A stretch of DNA of 64,000 nucleotides from Actinomycetaceae bacterium zg-1166 (GCA_015679245.1 CP064953.1:372001-436000), one strand, 5' to 3'. Shown: positions 44,211 to 53,527, numbered from the stretch's first letter. Notes: a model not told the origin generated them from the sequence alone. Numbers and translations: made by a program.

Positions 44211-44458
44211 GCGTTGCTCGGTATGGCGTTGCTCCGTTGGTATTGCTGGCGCGGTATCGCCTGGTTGACATCGCTCCGTTGGTGTCGCTTGGTGCATCGC
44301 AAAGGCTGCTTTAGTGGTGCCCTAAGTCTTTTTCGTGATGCCCGAGAATCCTACTTTAGCGGTGAAGAGAAATCTGTTTCAGTGGTGATCTCGCTCTGAG
44401 TTCCTTCATGAAGGTGCGCGTGAAGATGCGGCAGCTTGGGTATTTCTACTACTCTGGC
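44211..44458 (+). repeat. Repeat-bearing spacer between pnp and the M16 peptidase gene
   Basis: GCTCCGTTGGTRTYGCT occurs at 44231 and 44273. TTTAGTGGTG-like units occur at 44310, 44355 and 44378. TTGACA is present near 44265. No gene is visible. Confidence 0.45.
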
Positions 44459-45772
44459 ATGGTGAGTTCTTACACTGAGATACCCCTTCTCGATTCCAAC
44501 GTCACCGTTGAAGCTGACGGCCTCGTTACGCGCCGCAGCATTCTTCCTGGGGGAGTCCGGGTTCTCACACGCGCGATTCCTCACCACCACTCCACTTCTC
44601 TCGGTCTGTGGGTGGGAGCTGGCTCACGTGACGAAGCCCCTGGTTCTGAAGGCTCAACTCACTTTCTTGAGCATCTCCTCTTCAAAGGTACGGCCACCCG
44701 CTCAGCGAAAGATATCGCGGAGGAGATCGATTATCTCGGGGGAGGCTTTAACGCCGCAACCGGCAAACAGTCCACGTGTTATTACGGTCATGTGTTCGAC
44801 GAAGATGTTCCAGCAAGCCTCGAACTCCTTACCGATATGGTGACAAGCGCACGTTTAGACGGCGAGGATATGGAGCTTGAACGCGGAGTTATTCTCGAAG
44901 AACTCGCCATGTACAACGACGATTCCTCTGAAGTGGCTCACCAAGCGATTCCCGAGATGGTCTTTGACTCCCATCCTCTTGGACGCCCTGTGGGTGGGAC
45001 TCGCGAGAGCGTTACGTCCCTGGAGCCTACGCGCCTTCAATCGCATTACCAGGCAAATTATTCTTCTCGTGAGCTGGTGGTAACAGCAGCAGGTGCGATT
45101 GACCATGAGTGGCTTTGCGAGGCAGTTCTCACGCACCTTGATTCTGCCGGGTGGGATACGAGCGACGATGTTCCGCCCGCTGCGCGCAGGATTGCTGAAC
45201 CGATTTCCTATTCTTCCGGTTCTTGCAGGAATCTTGAGCGAAATGTGGAACAATCCGCAGTTATCCTTGCGATGCCAGCTTTACCTTCCACTGACGAACG
45301 CCGTTACGCTTTGTTCGCCCTCTCAGCAATCTTGGGAGGGGGAACCTCCTCACGTCTTTTCCAGACCATCCGTGAGGAGCGGGGTCTGGCGTATTCTACG
45401 TATTCGTTTCCTATGCTCTACCGCGAAGGCGGACTCTTTGGCCTCTACGCCGGTTGCACACCGGCAAACACTGAGCATGTGTCACACCTCATGCGCGAGT
45501 GTATTGAGAAGATTGCTCGTGAGGGAGTGAGCGAGGAGGAAGTGGAATCAGCATTCCGTCGTATTCGTGCTGACATTGTGTTTGACGACGAACGCCTTTC
45601 AAGCCATATGAATGCACTAGGCACAGCTGAACTTGTGCGTGCAAGTCTAGTCTCCCAAGCTGAACAACTCAGGCGCTCGCGCGAGGTGAGTGCCTCAGCA
45701 ATTACTGAGGTGGCTCGCGCCCTTGTTGCCGGGCCGTTCTCAGTCTGTACTGTGGGGCCTGGCGAGGAGTAA
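44459..45772 (+). CDS. M16 family zinc peptidase (PepR-like)
   Basis: 437 aa from ATG 44459; in-frame ATGs at 44408 and 44426 are possible, and none has a good ribosome-binding site. The inverted zinc motif HFLEH with the distal Glu in ERGVILEELAMYNDD is intact, and GTRESVTSL and EERGLAYSTYSFPMLYREGGLFGLYAGC are typical of the processing-peptidase subfamily. No signal peptide, so cytoplasmic. The pnp-M16 order matches gpsI-pepR (Rv2783c-Rv2782c). Natural substrates are not defined. Confidence 0.92.
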   Translation: MVSSYTEIPLLDSNVTVEADGLVTRRSILPGGVRVLTRAIPHHHSTSLGLWVGAGSRDEAPGSEGSTHFLEHLLFKGTATRSAKDIAEEIDYLGGGFNAATGKQSTCYYGHVFDEDVPASLELLTDMVTSARLDGEDMELERGVILEELAMYNDDSSEVAHQAIPEMVFDSHPLGRPVGGTRESVTSLEPTRLQSHYQANYSSRELVVTAAGAIDHEWLCEAVLTHLDSAGWDTSDDVPPAARRIAEPISYSSGSCRNLERNVEQSAVILAMPALPSTDERRYALFALSAILGGGTSSRLFQTIREERGLAYSTYSFPMLYREGGLFGLYAGCTPANTEHVSHLMRECIEKIAREGVSEEEVESAFRRIRADIVFDDERLSSHMNALGTAELVRASLVSQAEQLRRSREVSASAITEVARALVAGPFSVCTVGPGEE

Positions 45773-45776
45773 ACAT

Positions 45777-48104
45777 ATGGGAAGTATGAGGGCGGATCGA
45801 AGGATCAGAGCTCTGATCCTTCTCCTCATGCTGCTCTTCGCAGTGAGCTTCCTCCCCAGTGCGGGTGCCTCCTCAATTTCCTTCTCTTCCAGAGGGAATT
45901 GGCAGGAGATTCTTTCCACCTCCGAACTGGTATCGGTTCACAGGAGCACGTCCAATGGGAGCGCATCCAACGGTGAGCTAGAGGGAGACAAACCTTTCCT
46001 GCTCGTTGGTATGGGCGGACTAGATACGAGTGCGGTCGATCTGGAGAATCCGGCGATAGCACAGACTCTGGCAGGAATGAGCCTTGCGAATCTCACCACG
46101 CATTCTCTCTCCACCTTCACATGCCCAGTCGAGGGTTGGCTCTCTCTTGTCGCCACAGGCGACGTGCTGGATAAAGCTGGAAGAAAATCCGCCGCAGATG
46201 CGCAGGCACGTGATGAGTGCCCACCCTTTGCACAGGTGAGAAGTGGAGGTAAGCTGGCATCTACGAGTTCGTCGGCCACCAAAGCTCTTAGAGCTGATGC
46301 TCCTTACCCCCACACTTTAGATGACAGCACTTCTGCCACCTCGGCCACTGTAGAGGGTTTTTCCTCTTTCCTTTCCACTGCCACATGGCCAGTGGAGAAT
46401 CCCTATTCTGGTGTCCTTGGAATTGGTCCTGGTGCTGCTCTTATGTTGGCGAACTCTCAGGGTGATGTGAGCCGCTGGATTCCTTCTCTCGCACAGGTTG
46501 AGGATCTTACGTCTCTTCTTTCTCATGAAAGCGGAAGTCTCGTCATTGATCTTGGATCGATCCGTGCACCCGTGGGAAGCCCTGCCTACGCTCAGGCGGC
46601 TGCCGAGATGAACATGCAGCTTGCCCACGTACTTGAGGCTGCTGCGTCGAGCACCCAGCAGCGCAGGCTCATCCTCGCCTCGCTCAGTGACCCATGGAAT
46701 GAGGGGCGTCTACAGTTCTTTGCCACCAACCTTGAGGAAAAACACACCCCTGGCGTTCTGGTTTCCTCTTCCACGCGCACCCCAGGTCTTGTGGCTCTCA
46801 GCGATGTTCGCTCTCTCCTCTCCGGTTCTCCTTCACCTTTTCACAACATATCGACAAGCACTGTTCGTGAAGCGGCTAGTAAGGTGAATTCACTGGCCGA
46901 ACAGTCCTATGTCTCAAGTAGCGTGACCTCGTCGTGGTATCAAGTTTTTAATGGTGTCGTTGGCCTCGGTGCTCTGGGAGCAATTCTTCTCTTCCTTCTT
47001 GCCCCGGCTCGTCCCGGCACGCCGTGGGGTGGTTCAGCGTGCAGGTGGCGCAGTGTGGAGATCTGGAATACGTGGGCTTTTGCCTTCGTCCCTGCTGCTC
47101 TCCTTCTCAACTTTGTCCCATGGTGGCGCCTACCTGCGTTCTTTTCGCCACATGATCTTCCTGGCATGGGAAGCCCAGTACCTGCAATATGTGTGGCTGT
47201 GGGAGCAACAGTCCTCATTGCCGCTGGCCTTACCGCGCTCGCTCACTTCACTTCTTCACCTGTGGGAGTTCTTGCCGCGACGGCACTTGTCCTCTTGTGC
47301 GTGGACGTTATGTGTGGCTCTGCCCATCAGCGAAATGGCTTTATGGGATCGATGATCCTCACCTCGCGTCGCTATTACGGAATCTCCAACCGCACATACC
47401 TCATCCTTATCATTGCAGGACTTTTGGCTCTTCTTCCTTGGATCGTCAAGCACTGGCCTTGTGGACGTAAACGAGCAGGGCGCATGATTGCTCTTCTGGG
47501 TGCGTTTATTCTTGCAGTCGATACGCTACCTGCCTGGGGTGCAGATTTTGGTGGTTCCGCAGGGATCATCGCTGCTTTTGGCTTTGCCGCAATCCTTGTG
47601 GGAGGAAAGAAGCTGCACTGGTGGTATGTGCCTCTGTGGATTTTCCTCACCGTGGGAGTCATGGGCACTACTGGTCTTTTGGCAGCTCGCGAGGGGGAAT
47701 CGCATATTGGGCGTTTTTGGTCCACGCTGGGAAGCCCAGAGAATACGGCTCTTCTCATGGGAAAAATTCGTGATGTCGTGCGCTCCTTCACATCTCACCC
47801 GACGACGATACTTCTGTTGGTAGCTCTTCTTGCCCTCCTTGCAGCGGCATGGTTTCTTGTGTGCACCTTGGATAAGCGCAGTGGTGCTCATAAGGTGAGT
47901 CTCCGCGAGGCTCTTGCAAGCACTCCATCTCTTGGAACGTTCATGCTTGCGGTTCTTCTTGGCATTGTGGTGGCCGTTCCTCTCAACGATTCTGGCGCTC
48001 TCATGCTCAAGGAAGGCGCCTTTATTGCTCTGCCTGCTTTCCTCGCACTTGTGGCACGTGGACTTTCCACACGCAGTCCACAAGAAATGCTCTCCGCAGA
48101 ATGA
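45777..48104 (+). CDS. Large membrane protein with extracytoplasmic alkaline-phosphatase-like domain, function unknown
   Basis: 775 aa, starting 4 nt after the M16 gene with GAGGAG 8 nt before ATG 45777. A signal-anchor (ALILLLMLLFAVSFLPSAGA) leads to an ectodomain of about 370 residues, then about ten transmembrane helices from residue 395. Blocks LLVGMGGLDTS, FTCPVEGWLSLVATG, GIGPGAALMLAN, LVIDLGSI and STRTPGLVALSDVRSLLSG look like those of large actinobacterial membrane proteins in which I recall the ectodomain resembling the alkaline phosphatase superfamily. I cannot identify a complete set of metal ligands. Family assignment rests on memory; function is unknown. Confidence 0.6.
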   Translation: MGSMRADRRIRALILLLMLLFAVSFLPSAGASSISFSSRGNWQEILSTSELVSVHRSTSNGSASNGELEGDKPFLLVGMGGLDTSAVDLENPAIAQTLAGMSLANLTTHSLSTFTCPVEGWLSLVATGDVLDKAGRKSAADAQARDECPPFAQVRSGGKLASTSSSATKALRADAPYPHTLDDSTSATSATVEGFSSFLSTATWPVENPYSGVLGIGPGAALMLANSQGDVSRWIPSLAQVEDLTSLLSHESGSLVIDLGSIRAPVGSPAYAQAAAEMNMQLAHVLEAAASSTQQRRLILASLSDPWNEGRLQFFATNLEEKHTPGVLVSSSTRTPGLVALSDVRSLLSGSPSPFHNISTSTVREAASKVNSLAEQSYVSSSVTSSWYQVFNGVVGLGALGAILLFLLAPARPGTPWGGSACRWRSVEIWNTWAFAFVPAALLLNFVPWWRLPAFFSPHDLPGMGSPVPAICVAVGATVLIAAGLTALAHFTSSPVGVLAATALVLLCVDVMCGSAHQRNGFMGSMILTSRRYYGISNRTYLILIIAGLLALLPWIVKHWPCGRKRAGRMIALLGAFILAVDTLPAWGADFGGSAGIIAAFGFAAILVGGKKLHWWYVPLWIFLTVGVMGTTGLLAAREGESHIGRFWSTLGSPENTALLMGKIRDVVRSFTSHPTTILLLVALLALLAAAWFLVCTLDKRSGAHKVSLREALASTPSLGTFMLAVLLGIVVAVPLNDSGALMLKEGAFIALPAFLALVARGLSTRSPQEMLSAE

Positions 48105-48119
48105 GAACAGTCTTCCCGG

Positions 48120-48132
48120 TAGGGTAGAGGCT
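48120..48132 (+). promoter_or_regulatory. Leaderless promoter -10 (TAGGGT) of dapB
   Basis: TAGGGT at 48120-48125, 7 nt before ATG 48133 and 15 nt after the upstream stop. Confidence 0.55.
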
Positions 48133-48873
48133 ATGAAAGTGGCAGTCATTGGCGCTCGTGGGCGCATGGGAGCAACAGTATGTGAGGCTGTGAGCAAGGC
48201 TGAGGATATGGAACTCGTCGCCATGCTCGATGCCGGGGATGAGATTAGTGTTCAGAGTCTGGCTGGAGCTGAAGTCGCGGTGGAGTTTACCCTCCCCTCA
48301 GCCAGCCTCGCCAATACGCTCGCTCTTCTTGAGGCAGGGGCGAATGTGGTTGTGGGAACCACAGGTTGGGATGAGTTTTCTCTTCAGGCTGCAGCGACGA
48401 AAGCTAAAGACGTGGGGAAAAGTGTTCTCATTGCTCCGAATTTTGGACTTTCGGCAGTGCTACTTATGAGCTTTGCACGCCAAGCCGCACGTTATTTTGA
48501 ATCAGCCGAAATTATCGAATTCCATCATCCTCATAAGGTGGATGCTCCTTCGGGAACAGCCCTTACCACCGCCCGTGAGATCGCCGCTGCCAGAGCCGCG
48601 GCCGGGCTTGGTGAGGGGCCTGATGCCACAGAATCCGATCCCCTAGGCGCACGTGGGGCAGTTGTTGAAGGCGTACATGTGCATGCCATTCGCGCTCGCG
48701 GCCTCAACGCCCACGAGGAGGTGATTTTCGGTAATCCTGGTGAGCAGTTGGTTATTCGCCAAGATTCTTTTGACCGCACAAGTTTCATGCCAGGAGTTCT
48801 CTTGGCTGTGCGTAACGTAGGCAAACGGCCAGGACTCACGTACGGCTTAGGCGCTCTCCTCGACCTCGATTAG
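48133..48873 (+). CDS. dapB: 4-hydroxy-tetrahydrodipicolinate reductase
   Basis: 246 aa NAD(P)H-dependent reductase of the lysine/diaminopimelate pathway, acting on the DapA product. The nucleotide-binding loop is VIGARGRMG; VVGTTGW and LIAPNFGLSAVLLM follow. The catalytic block is EFHHPHKVDAPSGTAL with the paired His and the catalytic Lys. ATG 48133 is chosen because it gives the correct N-terminus; the longer frame runs through the upstream gene. It is close to Rv2773c in length. Convergent to a GNAT gene. Confidence 0.96.
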   Translation: MKVAVIGARGRMGATVCEAVSKAEDMELVAMLDAGDEISVQSLAGAEVAVEFTLPSASLANTLALLEAGANVVVGTTGWDEFSLQAAATKAKDVGKSVLIAPNFGLSAVLLMSFARQAARYFESAEIIEFHHPHKVDAPSGTALTTAREIAAARAAAGLGEGPDATESDPLGARGAVVEGVHVHAIRARGLNAHEEVIFGNPGEQLVIRQDSFDRTSFMPGVLLAVRNVGKRPGLTYGLGALLDLD

Positions 48874-48952
48874 TATTCGGGATTCATCTTGCTTACAAGG
48901 CCTGCGGGAAGGAAGAACCTGTGTAGGCTGTGTTCCCTCGTGAGTGTGCACT

Positions 48953-49546
48953 TTAGAGGTGTGCATGCCAGTGATACTCGACGGCTTCAGCTTCTCCGAT
49001 TGCTAGAGTGCGCCTGAGGGTCGAGGGTGCAAAGCCTGCGGAATCAAAGAAACGTGTGCGCGATTCATCCCCAGAGAGAATCCACGCCTGTATGGTGGTG
49101 GCACCACCCTCGCGGGCGAGGTCTGTGAGGGCAGCAAGGAGGCGTGAGCCGTGCCCGGCGCGGTGGTAGCGTGGTGCAACGTCAAGAGCAGAGATTTCTG
49201 CCACTGTGAGGGATGCATCGCTCGCCGTATGTGAGGGATATTCCCACTCCTGCGTGCACGTGTCAGCTTCCTGTTCCATGCGGAGAGCCGTGGGTACGAG
49301 TGCGCCGAAGCCGACGATGATCCCTTCTTCGACTGCTACGAGCACGTGGTGATCGGGTGAGGGGGGTGCTGTGATCGCCTGATTCCATGAGGTAGCAAAG
49401 GCAGCGGGGGTGAGCATTGCTGCCACTTCGTCGCTCAGATTTCCTACACTTGCGCGCAAAGTGGCAGCCATTGTGCGTGCTTGAATCTGTGCGATGGGGG
49501 CAGCGTCAAGGCCTGTAGCTGGGCGAACAAAGAGGTGGGAGTTCAT
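48953..49546 (-). CDS. GNAT-family N-acetyltransferase
   Basis: 197 aa single GNAT domain. VAEISALDVAPRYHRAGHGSRLLAALTDLAREGGATTIQAWI is the acetyl-CoA-binding motif (RxxGxGxxL as HRAGHGSRLL), and SRTRFFDSAGFAP is motif B. The N-terminus VRPATGLDAAPIAQIQARTMAATL is typical. The substrate is unknown. TAGCCT lies 7 nt before ATG 49546. It lies between dapB and dapA but on the opposite strand, so it is probably an insertion into the ancestral order. Confidence 0.88.
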   Translation of the reverse strand: MNSHLFVRPATGLDAAPIAQIQARTMAATLRASVGNLSDEVAAMLTPAAFATSWNQAITAPPSPDHHVLVAVEEGIIVGFGALVPTALRMEQEADTCTQEWEYPSHTASDASLTVAEISALDVAPRYHRAGHGSRLLAALTDLAREGGATTIQAWILSGDESRTRFFDSAGFAPSTLRRTLAIGEAEAVEYHWHAHL

Positions 49547-49559
49547 AGTACTAAGGCTA
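49547..49559 (-). promoter_or_regulatory. Leaderless promoter -10 (TAGCCT) of the GNAT gene
   Basis: TAGCCT on the minus strand at 49554-49559, 7 nt before ATG 49546. Confidence 0.55.
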
Positions 49560-49729
49560 CGCGCAGGGGTAAGGAGGGTGCGAACTCGTGCCCCTCACGT
49601 TGGGAATTGCGTGCATATTTCGGTGAGGGTGCACGTGTCTTGTGCTCTTGACCTGAAGCTATGAGGGAGATGTAAAAGAAAGCGCGTCCGTATTCCGGGA
49701 GTCTTTGAACTTCATGCTGCTGGCACCCG

Positions 49730-49741
49730 TAGAGTGGTGGT
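49730..49741 (+). promoter_or_regulatory. Leaderless promoter -10 (TAGAGT) of dapA
   Basis: TAGAGT at 49730-49735, 6 nt before ATG 49742. Confidence 0.6.
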
Positions 49742-50635
49742 ATGAGCACTCAACGTCCCTTCGGTTCAGTTTCCGTGGCAATGGTCACCCCTTTCCACGA
49801 GGATGGCTCCCTCGATATTGACTCGGCTGTAGCCCTGGCTGATCGCCTTGTTTCGCAAGGTTGTGATGCTCTCGTCCTTTCAGGGACAACTGGCGAATCT
49901 CCCACTACGCACCAACCGGAGAAGGATGAACTTGTTCGCGAGGTTAAGGCGGCGATTGCTGGGCGTGCCATGCTCGTTGCTGGCGCGGGCTCTAACGACA
50001 CCGCCCATGCTGTGCGTATCGCTCAAGGGAGTGAACGTTCGGGAGCCGACGGCCTCCTCGTCGTCGCGCCCTACTACAACCGTCCCTCTCAAGAAGGCGT
50101 GTATCAGCATATTCTCGCTGTTACCGAAGCGACTGATCTTCCCATCATGCTCTACGACATCCCTGGGCGCACCGGTGTCAAACTCGAACTTGAAACTCTC
50201 CAGCGCCTTGCCGCACATCCGCGCATCCTCGCGGTGAAGGATGCGACAGGGGATGTTGCTAGTGGTTTTGTGAAGATGGCGGCCACCGGGCTTGCCTACT
50301 ATTCCGGCGACGATGCTCTCAACTACGCATGGCTTGCACATGGGGCTTCTGGTGTAGTCTCTGTCGCAGGTCATATCATCGCTGGTGGATTGCGCTCCCT
50401 CGTCACGCATGTCGATGCCGGTGATCTTCCGGCTGCTCGTGACGAAGCTCGCCGCCAGCGCCCCCTCATTCAGGCAATTATGGGTGGAGGACAGGGAGCT
50501 GTCATGGCGAAGGAAGCTCTTGCTCTCATGGGAGTTCTCCCTTCGGCCACCCTCCGCCTGCCGCTTGTGGGAGCTTCAGCTTCTCAGCTTGCTGAACTTG
50601 CTCAGGTGCTACGCCAGGAAGGTATGCTCTCCTAG
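49742..50635 (+). CDS. dapA: 4-hydroxy-tetrahydrodipicolinate synthase
   Basis: 297 aa TIM-barrel aldolase condensing pyruvate and aspartate semialdehyde, first step of the diaminopimelate branch. LVLSGTTGESPTTHQPEKDELVREV is the signature, YDIPGRTGVKLE holds the catalytic Tyr, and ILAVKDATGD holds the Schiff-base Lys. The N-terminus FGSVSVAMVTPFHEDGSLD is typical. Followed at 65 nt by RNase J, as in Rv2753c-Rv2752c. Full length. Confidence 0.96.
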   Translation: MSTQRPFGSVSVAMVTPFHEDGSLDIDSAVALADRLVSQGCDALVLSGTTGESPTTHQPEKDELVREVKAAIAGRAMLVAGAGSNDTAHAVRIAQGSERSGADGLLVVAPYYNRPSQEGVYQHILAVTEATDLPIMLYDIPGRTGVKLELETLQRLAAHPRILAVKDATGDVASGFVKMAATGLAYYSGDDALNYAWLAHGASGVVSVAGHIIAGGLRSLVTHVDAGDLPAARDEARRQRPLIQAIMGGGQGAVMAKEALALMGVLPSATLRLPLVGASASQLAELAQVLRQEGMLS

Positions 50636-50700
50636 CTAAAATCCTCTCTCCCGGCACAACCAGGGTGAATTTACCAGCGTTACCGTGAGAGAATGGGGGC

Positions 50701-52374
50701 GTGATTGACCATATTATGCCCGCTCCCCTTGCCGATGATGCTGTGCGCATCGTGCCTCTTGGGGGTCTCGGTGAGGTAGGCCGCAACTGCAACGTTCTTG
50801 AGTACCGCGGCAAACTTGTTGTCGTTGATTGCGGTGTGCTCTTCCCCGAGGAAAGCCAGCCGGGCGTGGATCTTATCCTCCCTGATATCGACTATCTCAA
50901 AAAGCGCATCAAGGATGTGGAAGCCATCGTGCTCACTCACGGCCACGAGGATCATATTGGCGCCGTTCCCTACCTCCTCAAGCTGCGCAACGATATCCCC
51001 GTCATTGGCTCCCAACTCACTGTGGCCTTTGTGGAGGCCAAGCTCAGTGAGCATCGAATCAAAGCCCACTCCCATATCGTCGTCGAAGGCGATACGGAAA
51101 AAGTGGGTCCCTTCGAGATGGAATTTATCTCCGTCAACCACTCTATTCCCGATGCACTCGCAGTATTCGTGCGCACCCCAGAGGGAAATATCCTCATCAC
51201 TGGCGATTTCAAGATGGATCAACTTCCCCTTGATGGGCGCTTGACGGATCTTCGTGCCTTCGCCAAGGCGGGTGAAGAAGGCGTGGATCTGTTCATGTGC
51301 GATTCGACGAATGCTGAAGTTCCTGGATTTGTGCGGTCGGAATCTGAGATCGGTCCCGTGATCGACGATGTTTTTGCTCACGCAACTGGCCAGATCGTCG
51401 TTGCGTCCTTCTCCTCTCATGTTCACCGCGTCCAGCAGGTGCTCAACGCGGCAGCGAACCACGGGCGTAAGGTGGCCTTTGTGGGGCGCTCAATGATACG
51501 CAACATGAAGATTGCCCACGAACTTGGCTACCTGGAGGTGCCGCACGGGGTACTGATGGATCTCGCTGCGATGCGCGACCTCCCCGAGAATCAGCGTGTC
51601 TACATGTCCACGGGTTCGCAGGGGGAGCCGATGGCGGTACTTGCGAGGATTGCCTCAACGAGCCACCCGAAGATTGGTGTGGGGCCGGGGGATACAGTCC
51701 TCTTCGCTTCTTCGCTTATTCCAGGAAACGAGAATTCCGTCTATCGTCTCATCAATGGCCTTATGAAACTCGGTGCTCGTGTGATCCACCAGGGTAATGC
51801 GAAAGTTCATGTTTCAGGCCATGCTGCGCAGGGTGAGCTCCTCTACTGTTACAACATCCTTGAGCCGGCTTTCGCAATGCCGATTCATGGCGAAGTGCGC
51901 CACCAGATTGCCAATGGTGGCATCGCCGTCAAAACGGGTGTTCCTCCGCAGAACGTTATCCTTGCAGAGAACGGCTCGGTGATTGATCTGCACGATGGTG
52001 TTGCCAAACTTGTGGGTTCGGTGCCCTTCCACGAGATTTACGTGGATGGTTCCTCAGTGGGGGACATTACCGAGAGTGAGTTGAAGGATCGGCGTATTTT
52101 GGCTGAGGAGGGCTTCATCGCTATCTTTGCTGCTGTGGATGCGAAGAACGAGCAGATCGTTACAGGCCCACATATTCAAGCCCGCGCCGTGGCTGAAGAT
52201 GATTCGGTGTTCGACGATATCCTCCCCGAAGTGGAGGTAGCTCTCCAGGAAGCGTTGGAAAAGGGGCTTGATCCTTACGGGATGCAGCAGGCGATGCGTC
52301 GAGTAGTTGGGCGCTGGGCTTCACGTAAGTTGCGCCGCTCACCGATGATTGTCCCCACAGTGGTGGAAGTGTAA
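50701..52374 (+). CDS. rnj: Ribonuclease J
   Basis: 557 aa beta-lactamase/beta-CASP RNase with 5'-3' exo- and endonuclease activity. The metal motif is LTHGHEDHIGAVPYL, followed by ITGDFKMDQ and CDSTNAEVPGF. The beta-CASP blocks include VSGHAAQGELLYCYNILEP and AMPIHGEVRHQIANG, and a C-terminal domain of about 110 residues ends the protein. The start is GTG 50701; GAGAAT lies 6 nt upstream as a relaxed -10. No Shine-Dalgarno other than the G-run next to the start. A hairpin follows the stop at 52395. Confidence 0.96.
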   Translation: MIDHIMPAPLADDAVRIVPLGGLGEVGRNCNVLEYRGKLVVVDCGVLFPEESQPGVDLILPDIDYLKKRIKDVEAIVLTHGHEDHIGAVPYLLKLRNDIPVIGSQLTVAFVEAKLSEHRIKAHSHIVVEGDTEKVGPFEMEFISVNHSIPDALAVFVRTPEGNILITGDFKMDQLPLDGRLTDLRAFAKAGEEGVDLFMCDSTNAEVPGFVRSESEIGPVIDDVFAHATGQIVVASFSSHVHRVQQVLNAAANHGRKVAFVGRSMIRNMKIAHELGYLEVPHGVLMDLAAMRDLPENQRVYMSTGSQGEPMAVLARIASTSHPKIGVGPGDTVLFASSLIPGNENSVYRLINGLMKLGARVIHQGNAKVHVSGHAAQGELLYCYNILEPAFAMPIHGEVRHQIANGGIAVKTGVPPQNVILAENGSVIDLHDGVAKLVGSVPFHEIYVDGSSVGDITESELKDRRILAEEGFIAIFAAVDAKNEQIVTGPHIQARAVAEDDSVFDDILPEVEVALQEALEKGLDPYGMQQAMRRVVGRWASRKLRRSPMIVPTVVEV

Positions 52375-52394
52375 GAATTCCGTACTTTTACGTG

Positions 52395-52432
52395 GGCTGG
52401 CTCTGCCGTTGAGGTAGAGCCAGCCTCATATT
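52395..52432 (+). terminator. Terminator of rnj
   Basis: 10-bp perfect stem GGCTGGCTCT (52395-52404) / AGAGCCAGCC (52416-52425), loop 11 nt, followed by the weak tail TCATATTGT. Confidence 0.6.
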
Positions 52433-52674
52433 GTAGCTTCGATAGTGTGGACAACGTTGTGAAACGTCAACGAATACTTCACCTCACAAATAGACAGGTA
52501 GTGCCCAATCGCAATACCTCCCCACCCCTTCCCGTGTAGATTTTTCCTCTTAGGGAAATAGAGCTATGAATTTTCTGTCCATACTTGTACTTATGACATG
52601 CCGTGAAAGTGTTCAAATAATAACGCTTTGGTATCAATCCCCCACGAGAGCTTCCAGCGCACGAAGGTGCGTTA
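52433..52674 (+). other. Intergenic region upstream of the purine phosphorylase operon
   Basis: Part of a gap of about 310 bases with no gene. It contains a perfect 10-nt palindrome ACAACGTTGT at 52451-52460 followed closely by GAAACGTCAACG, a possible operator. The local base composition is more A+T-rich than the flanking genes. Nothing else is recognised. Confidence 0.35.
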
Positions 52675-52687
52675 TAACATATGCGTC
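52675..52687 (+). promoter_or_regulatory. Leaderless promoter -10 (TAACAT) of the purine phosphorylase gene
   Basis: TAACAT at 52675-52680, 7 nt before ATG 52688. The overlapping TATAAC at 52673-52678 would place the start 9 nt away. Confidence 0.5.
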
Positions 52688-53485
52688 ATGGAACACGTAT
52701 CAGAGGGCGATGCAGCTGCGCGAATTCGTGAGTGCCTCGGTGTCGATCGGATTGACGTCGCAGTTGTCCTAGGATCGGGGTGGGGACCACTTGTGAAGGA
52801 ATGGGAAGCCCTAGCTTCCTGCTCCTACGCTGAAGTAGGTCTGCGCGAAACTGTGGCACCAGGCCACGAAGGAAGGCTTACTCTCGTCCGTCTTGGCGAG
52901 ACAAGAGTTCTTGTCTTTAACGGGCGCACCCACCTCTACGAAGGTCACGGCTCTCGTGAAGTGGGGCGTAACGTGCGAATTGCGGCACTCCTGGGAGCTC
53001 AGACTCTTGTCCTGACAAATGCCAACGGCACTCTCGTTCACGAGTGGCCACTCGGGCAGGTCATGGTCATGACCGATCATCTTAACCTCACAGCTACTTC
53101 GCCTCTGGTAGGGGCAGAGTTCGTTGACCTCACTGAGGCCTATTCACCGACTCTGCGCGAAAATCTCATCGCCTTGGCCGCTGAGGATGGCATCACTCTC
53201 ACACAGGGCGTCTATGCCATGCTCCCCGGACCTCATTTCGAAACTGCCGCTGAGGCACACATGATTGCTGCCATGGGTGCACAGGCTTTGGGAATGTCCA
53301 CCGTTCTTGAGACTATCCAGGCACGAGCCGAGGGGATGGATGTCCTCGCCCTCTCCACCGTGACGGCTCACGAGGCCAGCGGTGAAATTATTGACCCCGA
53401 CGAAGTCGTCGCGATTGCCATGCGTGAAGCTGGTAGGCTCGCTCCGGCGCTTGGCCGGCTTCTGAGCTCACTAGAGAAGAAGTAG
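52688..53485 (+). CDS. Purine nucleoside phosphorylase (trimeric type), altered purine site
   Basis: 265 aa PNP related to M. tuberculosis Rv3307. Conserved: phosphate site VVLGSGWGPLV and GRTHLYEGH, LTNANGTL (NAAGGL in the canonical enzyme), DHLNLTATSPLVG and MLPGPHFETAAE with the purine-binding Glu. Altered: where canonical enzymes have SLVTNLAAG, with Asn contacting the base, this one reads STVTAHEASG, so the Asn is lost. Function is probably phosphorolysis of a purine nucleoside, but the base preference may differ. ATG 52688 is preferred. A permease gene follows 42 nt downstream, suggesting uptake and salvage. Confidence 0.85.
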   Translation: MEHVSEGDAAARIRECLGVDRIDVAVVLGSGWGPLVKEWEALASCSYAEVGLRETVAPGHEGRLTLVRLGETRVLVFNGRTHLYEGHGSREVGRNVRIAALLGAQTLVLTNANGTLVHEWPLGQVMVMTDHLNLTATSPLVGAEFVDLTEAYSPTLRENLIALAAEDGITLTQGVYAMLPGPHFETAAEAHMIAAMGAQALGMSTVLETIQARAEGMDVLALSTVTAHEASGEIIDPDEVVAIAMREAGRLAPALGRLLSSLEKK

Positions 53486-53527
53486 ACATCTGCCTGTCTG
53501 ATATTGGCACCACACTTAGGAGAATAT

